The position numbers and the translations under genes were made by a program. From Rhodobacterales bacterium HKCCE2091 (GTDB taxonomy: Bacteria; Pseudomonadota; Alphaproteobacteria; Rhodobacterales; Rhodobacteraceae): DNA of 64,000 nucleotides. The notes under the pieces are model-generated. The model did not search any database. It saw only the letters and a program-made list of their open reading frames with translations, and was not told where the DNA came from. Below are positions 59,041 through 64,000 of the stretch, one piece after another. Position 1 is the stretch's first letter. Each line of letters begins with the position of its first letter. Location: NCBI GenBank assembly GCA_015689685.1, contig WVSL01000002.1:186001-250000 (forward strand), read 5' to 3'.

Positions 59041-60347
59041 CAGATCCCGCGATCCCCGCCGGCCCGCTCGACGCCACGGCGCTCGCCAAGGCGCGGCAGA
59101 AGGAATGGTTCAGCGACTTCCGCACCCGCGCGATGACCGAGGGCGAACCCTACGTGATCGCGGCGGCCGTCTCGCCGCACGAGATCTTTCACACGATGGA
59201 CGTGCCGCTTGTCACGAACACGTGGTATTCCTCGATCATCTCCGCCAAGCGCCAGTCGCCCTACTACTTCGACCTGATGGAGCAGCTCGGCTATCACCGC
59301 GATCTCCCGCGCTATCTCAGCCTGCCGATGATGACGACGCTCGACGCCGACCCGGAGCGCGCGCCCTACGGCGGTCTGCCCCGTCCGGCGATGATCCTCG
59401 ACCGGCTGCGCGGCGACTACGCGCAGCGGATCTCTCGGGACTGGGCGCGCGCCTTAGGCTGCCCCACGTTCTTCCTCGACGCCCCCGCCCAGGGCCGGCT
59501 GATCCCGAACTGGTGGGACCTGGCACAATATCGGTGGGAAGAGCTCTACGAAAGCCACCGGCTCGACTACCAGGTGGCGCAGATCCGCGCGCTGATCGAA
59601 TTCGCGGAAGCCACCCTCGGCCGACGCTTCGACATGGCCGAGTTCGAGGCCCAGATGCACCGGATCAACGCAGCCGGTGAGAACATCGCCCGGGCCCGCG
59701 ACACCATCGCGTCGGCCACCAGGAGCCCGGTCGCCCTGCCCGACCAGCTGACGAATGTGATGGCCGCGACCTGGAACCGCGGCTCTCAATGGTCGGTAGA
59801 CCACACCGCGCGCTACGCCGACGAGATCGCCGGACGCGCCGCCGCCGGTCGGGCCGTCGCCCCGAACGAGAAGGTGCGGCTTCTGTGGCTGAACACCGGG
59901 CTGTGGTTCAACACCGGCTTCTACCGCGCGTTCGAGGAAAGCCACGGCGCGGTGTTCGTCTGGTCGATGTATTCCAACTACCTCTCGGACGGCTACCGCA
60001 AATACTTCGACGATGATCCGCTCCGCGCGCTCGCCGCGCGCAGTATCTCGATGAACGAGCAGCTTCACCTTCCGCCGTGGATGGCGGGCTGGATCCTGAA
60101 GCAGGCGGAGGATTTCGGTGCCCACGGCGCGGTCATGCTGACGCCGCTCGGCGACCGGCTGTCGTCCTACGGTACCCGCGCCTGTCTCGACACGCTCGAA
60201 CGCGCCGGCCTTCCGGTGCTCGAACTGAACGCGAGCATGGTCGACGCGCGGCTCTGGGACGACGACGAGATGATCGCCTGCGTAGGCAGCTTTATCGACA
60301 CGCGGATTACGACCGACGCCGGGCGGCCGGCGCTGCAGAAGGCCTGA
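59037..60347 (+). CDS. 2-hydroxyacyl-CoA dehydratase-like subunit, second
   Basis: 436-residue partner of the preceding subunit (HgdA/FldB type). VPLVTNTWYSSIISAKRQSP and LGCPTFFLDAPAQGRLIPNWWD match the family fold, as do VRLLWLNTGLWFNTGFYRAF and a C-terminal DTRITTDAGRPAL-like end. The family's cysteine in the DLCxY stretch reads DLPRYLSLPMM, and no CD motif follows. No HgdC-type ATPase activator is in the window. The pair may have lost or changed the radical mechanism. Confidence 0.74.
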   Translation: MTDPAIPAGPLDATALAKARQKEWFSDFRTRAMTEGEPYVIAAAVSPHEIFHTMDVPLVTNTWYSSIISAKRQSPYYFDLMEQLGYHRDLPRYLSLPMMTTLDADPERAPYGGLPRPAMILDRLRGDYAQRISRDWARALGCPTFFLDAPAQGRLIPNWWDLAQYRWEELYESHRLDYQVAQIRALIEFAEATLGRRFDMAEFEAQMHRINAAGENIARARDTIASATRSPVALPDQLTNVMAATWNRGSQWSVDHTARYADEIAGRAAAGRAVAPNEKVRLLWLNTGLWFNTGFYRAFEESHGAVFVWSMYSNYLSDGYRKYFDDDPLRALAARSISMNEQLHLPPWMAGWILKQAEDFGAHGAVMLTPLGDRLSSYGTRACLDTLERAGLPVLELNASMVDARLWDDDEMIACVGSFIDTRITTDAGRPALQKA

Positions 60348-60350
60348 GCC

Positions 60351-61322
60351 ATGCGCGCGATCGAGATATCCGGCCCCGGCGGCCCCGAGGTCCTCCGGCT
60401 CACGGACCGGCCGGTGCCGGACCCCGGACCGGGCGAGGTTCTGATCGCCGTGTCCGCCGCCGGGATCAACGGCGCCGACCTCGCGCAGCGTCGCGGCGTC
60501 TATCCGCCGCCGAAGGGCGCGTCCGACCTGCCGGGCCTGGAGGTATCGGGGACCGTCGCGGCCCTTGGCGCCGGCGTGGAGGGACCAGCAGTCGGCACCC
60601 GCGTCTGCGCGCTCCTGACCGGCGGCGGTTACGCCGAATACGTCGCGGCACCCGCGGGCCAGGTTCTCGCCCTGCCGGACTCCATCAGCTTCGACTCCGG
60701 CGCGGGCCTGATCGAGACCGCCGCCACCGTCTGGACGAACGTGTTCGAGGCCGGCGCGCTGAAACCCGGCGAGACGCTGCTCGTCCACGGCGGGTCAAGC
60801 GGTATCGGCACCACGGCGATCCAGCTTGGCAAGCTCTTCGGCGCGACCGTCGCCGTCACCTGCGGTAGCGACGACAAGGCCGTCAGGTGCCGAGACCTCG
60901 GCGCCGACCGCGCCATCAACTACCGGTCCGAGGACTTCGCCGAGGTGATCCGGGCCGAACTGTCAGGTGTCGACGTGATCCTCGACATCGTCGGCGGGCC
61001 CTACCTCGACGCCAACATCCGCAGCCTGAACCGCGGCGGGCGGCTCGTGTTCATCGCCTTCAACGGGGGCCGCAAGGCTGAACTCGACATCGCGCGGGTG
61101 ATGATGAACGGCCTGACCGTGACCGGCTCCACCCTCCGCAGCCGCCCGCTGGACGAAAAGGCGCGGCTGATCGCGGCCGTCCATGAGAACGTCTGGCCGC
61201 ACCTCGAAAGCGGCGCATTCAACCCGGTGATCGATTCATGCTATCCGCTCGCAGAAGCCGGGGACGCACACCGGCGAATGGAAACGAGCGAACACATCGG
61301 GAAGATCGTTCTCACGATCTGA
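60351..61322 (+). CDS. NAD(P)H:quinone oxidoreductase-like MDR protein
   Basis: 323-residue zinc-free medium-chain dehydrogenase (QOR/PIG3 type). GINGADLAQRRGVYPPPKGASDLPGLEVSG near residue 38 and the nucleotide motif LLVHGGSSGIGTTAIQLGKLFG (~140-160). It follows the dehydratase-like pair by 3 nt. It would reduce an enoyl or quinone intermediate with NADPH. Confidence 0.9.
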   Translation: MRAIEISGPGGPEVLRLTDRPVPDPGPGEVLIAVSAAGINGADLAQRRGVYPPPKGASDLPGLEVSGTVAALGAGVEGPAVGTRVCALLTGGGYAEYVAAPAGQVLALPDSISFDSGAGLIETAATVWTNVFEAGALKPGETLLVHGGSSGIGTTAIQLGKLFGATVAVTCGSDDKAVRCRDLGADRAINYRSEDFAEVIRAELSGVDVILDIVGGPYLDANIRSLNRGGRLVFIAFNGGRKAELDIARVMMNGLTVTGSTLRSRPLDEKARLIAAVHENVWPHLESGAFNPVIDSCYPLAEAGDAHRRMETSEHIGKIVLTI

Positions 61323-61334
61323 GGGAGACGGATC

Positions 61335-62204
61335 ATGGCGAGGCGAGGCGAAGGCTCCGGCAAGACGGATGGCAGCGCACGCCCCTACCAGATCAACGTT
61401 CTCGACCGTGCGGTTGCGATCCTCGATGCATTCGGCCAGCACGGCCCCACCCTGTCGCTCAGTGAGATCGCCGGTCACACCGGGCTGCACGTCAGCACCT
61501 GCCTGCGCCTCCTGTCGAACCTGCGCCACCACGGCCTCGTCGCCCGCGACGAGGATGGCGGCCGCTACCGTCTCGGCTATCGCCTTCTCGCGATGGCGGA
61601 ACTAGCGCGCGGGGATTCTGGGCTAGTGGAGGTCGCGCTCCCGACGATGCGGGACCTGTCGAGGCTGTTCAATGAAACGGTCGTGATCTCGGTGCGCGTC
61701 GGGGATGCCCGTGTCGATCTCGAACAGGTGGTCGGCCAGCAATCCGTCCGCCGCGTCGTCACGCTCGGCGTCGAGAAGCCGCTCTATGCCGGGGCGGCCA
61801 GCCGGGTCCTCCTGGCCGGCCTGACCGCGGCGGAACTCGACGACTATTTCGAGCGGGTGGAACTGAAGAAGCTTGCCAGCCGCACCATCACAAACCCCGA
61901 AACGCTCCGCGGCACGCTCGCCGAAATACGCGCGAAGGGCTATGCCGAGAGCGTGCAGGAGCAATTCGACGACAGCGGGGGCGGCATCGTCGCCCCGGTG
62001 TTCGGTGGCCGGGGCGAGATCGTCGCCGCGCTCGGCATGTCGGTGCCGCAGTTCCGGTTCACCGAGGACCTGCGGAAGCGGATCATCCCCGAGGTCGTGA
62101 AGTCCGCGAATACCGTGTCGCGGGCGATCGGTGGCCGCACAACGATACCCGAAGGGACGCCGCCACCCGCCGCGAGCGATGCCGCGTGGACACCAAGCGA
62201 CTGA
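61335..62204 (+). CDS. IclR-family regulator
   Basis: 289-residue IclR protein. N-terminal winged helix: LDRAVAILDAFGQHGPTLSLSEIAGHTGLHVSTCLRLLSNL (~23-65). The effector domain includes ETVVISVRVGDARVDLEQVVG and GGGIVAPVFGGRGEIVAALGMS. It lies 12 nt after the MDR gene and overlaps the LysR gene by 19 nt. Likely regulator of the acyl-CoA operon at 56738 onward. Confidence 0.9.
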   Translation: MARRGEGSGKTDGSARPYQINVLDRAVAILDAFGQHGPTLSLSEIAGHTGLHVSTCLRLLSNLRHHGLVARDEDGGRYRLGYRLLAMAELARGDSGLVEVALPTMRDLSRLFNETVVISVRVGDARVDLEQVVGQQSVRRVVTLGVEKPLYAGAASRVLLAGLTAAELDDYFERVELKKLASRTITNPETLRGTLAEIRAKGYAESVQEQFDDSGGGIVAPVFGGRGEIVAALGMSVPQFRFTEDLRKRIIPEVVKSANTVSRAIGGRTTIPEGTPPPAASDAAWTPSD

Positions 62205-63055
62205 GATACTTCCTCTGCGTCGTCGATGAGGGCAGCATGTCGAAGGCGGCTGCCCGGCTCGGACTCGCGCAACCGGCGATAAGCCAGCAAATGCAGGTGC
62301 TGGAGACCGAGATGTCGGCCACCCTGCTCGTTCGCAGCCCGACGGGGGTGACACCGACCCGGGAGGGCCTGATCCTCTACAGCCGCGCCTCGCAACTCGT
62401 GAACGATCTCGAGCGCACCCGCGCAGAGATCGCCGCACCGTCCGCCGCCGCGCCGACAGTGGCGACGATCGGCTTCGCGCAGAGCGCCGGTTGGCGGATC
62501 GGCCCCCCGCTGCTGACGACGTTGATCAAGGATCATCCCAGCATACGCCTTCGGATCCTCGAAGCCGGGAGCATGACCCTTCTGGATCACCTGCGACACG
62601 GCGTTTGCGAACTCGCCGTCCTTCCCCGGTTTCTCGGGATGCCGGGCCTCAGGACGGAGCTCCTGTACCGCGAGGACCTCGTGCTCTTCGCCCCCGCCGC
62701 CTGGGCATTGCCCGACCGCACCGGTTTCGACGCCGTAGCGGGGCTTCCGCTGGTCATGGCCACGTCCCCCCATGCCACCCGCTCGATTGTCGAGGCGCAA
62801 TTCGCCCAGTCCGGACGCGCGCCTGACATCGTGGCAGAAGTGGATTCCCTCGGCACCGTCCGCCAGATCGTCCGCGACGGGCTCGCAGCGACGATCCTTC
62901 CGGCTTCTGCCATCTCCGAACACCCGGCGATTTCCCGAACGTCGCTGGAACCCGCGCTGCGCCGCCCGATGTTCATCTACTGGCAGGACACGCGACCGGA
63001 CCTCGGGATGATCGCGGGCATGATCCGCGATATCGCGGGCGAAGACGGGGCATAG
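62186..63055 (+). CDS. LysR-family regulator
   Basis: 289-residue LysR protein, GTG start (62186) overlapping the IclR end by 19 nt. Helix-turn-helix GSMSKAAARLGLAQPAISQQMQVLE (~16-40). The effector domain has VATIGFAQSAGWRIGPPLLTTL and VRQIVRDGLAATILPASAI, as in Cbl/NAC-like members. Two regulators overlapping on one transcript is unusual. Possible control of the P450 gene downstream. Confidence 0.87.
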   Translation: MDTKRLRYFLCVVDEGSMSKAAARLGLAQPAISQQMQVLETEMSATLLVRSPTGVTPTREGLILYSRASQLVNDLERTRAEIAAPSAAAPTVATIGFAQSAGWRIGPPLLTTLIKDHPSIRLRILEAGSMTLLDHLRHGVCELAVLPRFLGMPGLRTELLYREDLVLFAPAAWALPDRTGFDAVAGLPLVMATSPHATRSIVEAQFAQSGRAPDIVAEVDSLGTVRQIVRDGLAATILPASAISEHPAISRTSLEPALRRPMFIYWQDTRPDLGMIAGMIRDIAGEDGA

Positions 63056-63143
63056 ACTTCGCTTATACCGGGATACCGCTTCCGTAGTTCCCGCGTTCCG
63101 GCCCCCTTGCTACCCTGACCGAGAGGGAAACGGAGGCACCCCC

Positions 63144-64000
63144 ATGACCAATGAAACGCCGGACTGGGATCCGGAGATCCTGCGCCCGTTCGCAGAGCGG
63201 ATGGACCTCTACGACGATCTCAGGCAGCGCTGCCCGGTCGCCCTTTCCAAGGATGGCCGCACCGGCAGACGGGTCTGGTCCCTGATGCGCCACGCCGACA
63301 TCCAGTCGGCGGTCCGCGACACCGACCGGTTTTCCAACGGCAAGCGGCTACGGCTCGACGGCCGGAGGCCGCCGCTCGAATCCGACCCACCTGAGCACAC
63401 CCGGTTCCGCCGCATCCTGCAGTCCTTCTTCACGCCGAAGCGGATGGAGGCGTTCCGGCCGGTTTCGGAGGCGCTGGCAGACGACTTGCTCGCCACGGTC
63501 CACGCCTCTGGCGGAGGCGATCTCGCCGTCGAGGTCGCGCGCCCCCTGCCCGCCCAGGTGCTTCTGACGCTGCTCGGGCAACCGAAAGAGGATTGGGAGG
63601 CGATCAAGTCCTGGTCCGACGACCTCCGCCCGCAATCGCTCGACGACGATGCGCAGACGGCAGTTCGCGCAAGCGACGCGAACCTATGGTCCTACAGCCG
63701 CGCGGTGATCGCGGACCGGCAGGCGTCGCCCCGGCCCATAGACAGCGACCCGGTCAGCGCATTGTTGGCAGGCGGCGCGGACAGAGAACCGCTTGACCCG
63801 GATCTCGTGACCGGGACGGTCCGGCTCCTGCTCGCGGCGGGCCACGATTCCACCACGCAGGCCATCGGGATCTGCCTCCACCACCTCGCGACCACGCCCG
63901 AAGACCAGGCAACGCTGAGGGCCGATCCAGCGATGATCCGCGCCGCGGTCGAGGAAATGCTGCGCCTGCGGACCCCCATCGTCGCGATGCCCCGGATCGT
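63144..64000 (+). CDS. Cytochrome P450, N-terminal part
   Basis: Start complete, cut by the right window edge after ~285 codons. CGGAGG at 63131-63136 precedes ATG 63144. ESDPPEHTRFRRIL is the C-helix pattern; the I-helix oxygen-binding motif is LLAAGHDSTTQ (Gly233-His-Asp-Ser-Thr237); the K-helix ExxR is in VEEMLRL. The heme Cys loop lies beyond the window. Bacterial class I type. Substrate not evident; it may hydroxylate an acid or terpenoid feeding the acyl-CoA genes upstream. Confidence 0.9.
   Translation, partial: MTNETPDWDPEILRPFAERMDLYDDLRQRCPVALSKDGRTGRRVWSLMRHADIQSAVRDTDRFSNGKRLRLDGRRPPLESDPPEHTRFRRILQSFFTPKRMEAFRPVSEALADDLLATVHASGGGDLAVEVARPLPAQVLLTLLGQPKEDWEAIKSWSDDLRPQSLDDDAQTAVRASDANLWSYSRAVIADRQASPRPIDSDPVSALLAGGADREPLDPDLVTGTVRLLLAAGHDSTTQAIGICLHHLATTPEDQATLRADPAMIRAAVEEMLRLRTPIVAMPRI

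Noticed and set aside
1-64000. Mobile element, prophage or tRNA-linked island
   Set aside because: No transposase, integrase, tRNA, direct-repeat border or marked composition change was seen.

Overview
The window is a gene-dense, high-G+C stretch of chromosome. It has short spacers, many ATGA, GTGA or TGATG start/stop overlaps, and no tRNA, rRNA, insertion sequence or CRISPR array that I can see. The gene set fits an aerobic or facultative alphaproteobacterium, most likely Rhodobacterales: several tripartite tricarboxylate (TTT) and ABC uptake systems, a DnaJ/CbpM/TrxC/M50/PHA-synthase cluster with FNR-type boxes, and a large RTX/beta-helix exoprotein. This assignment is an inference from gene content and style.

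Layout. (1) 1-5482: a Nit1C cluster (nitrilase, radical SAM, GNAT, AIR-synthase-like, small conserved protein, flavoprotein), a gene set tied in other bacteria to cyanide/nitrile nitrogen assimilation, followed by an overlapping LnmK-like gene. (2) 5610-12877: catabolic module 1, an aconitase-like large subunit, a divergent GST/hydrolase pair, a TTT transporter with the aconitase-like small subunit gene inserted between tctC and tctB, and a GntR/UTRA regulator. (3) 12946-19061: an operon of an AfuA/Fbp-type ABC importer, a flavin reductase-like protein and a class I fumarase/tartrate-dehydratase-like pair. (4) 19268-29347: module 2, a carboxymuconolactone decarboxylase-like protein, CoA transferase, a second GST, D-2-hydroxyacid dehydrogenase, enoyl-CoA hydratase, a second aconitase-like pair, hydrolase and a second TTT transporter. 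(5) 29652-32489: the beta-helix/RTX exoprotein. (6) 32775-37067: a MacB-like ABC exporter with its membrane-fusion protein. (7) 37161-42818: a stress/low-oxygen block (cytochrome c, CbpM, CbpA, TrxC, site-2 protease, PHA synthase) with FNR/Dnr-type boxes. (8) 42961-45570: a two-subunit molybdenum hydroxylase. (9) 45693-52400: a LysR regulator, an FMN 2-hydroxyacid dehydrogenase carrying a SHOCT tail, two aldo/keto reductases and a polar amino-acid-type ABC importer. (10) 52637-56601: a second AfuA-type ABC importer. (11) 56738-64000: a CoA transferase, a 2-hydroxyacyl-CoA dehydratase-like pair, a zinc-free MDR oxidoreductase, IclR and LysR regulators and the start of a cytochrome P450.

The theme is uptake and breakdown of organic acids. 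Uptake genes (two TTT, three ABC) sit beside dehydratases, CoA transferases and oxidoreductases. The most striking feature is that all four dehydratase-type systems depart from their families' catalytic signatures. Both aconitase-like enzymes have DEPN or DEQN where the family has DSHT, and HHSH or HHNH where it has CGSS(RE). The fumarase-like pair lacks the GGGSEN and ARDxAH motifs. The 2-hydroxyacyl-CoA dehydratase-like pair seems to lack the usual cluster cysteines and has no nearby activator gene. The two aconitase-like modules also share a candidate operator, present upstream of the gntR gene as well, which suggests a common regulon. These are the best candidates for undescribed biochemistry here.
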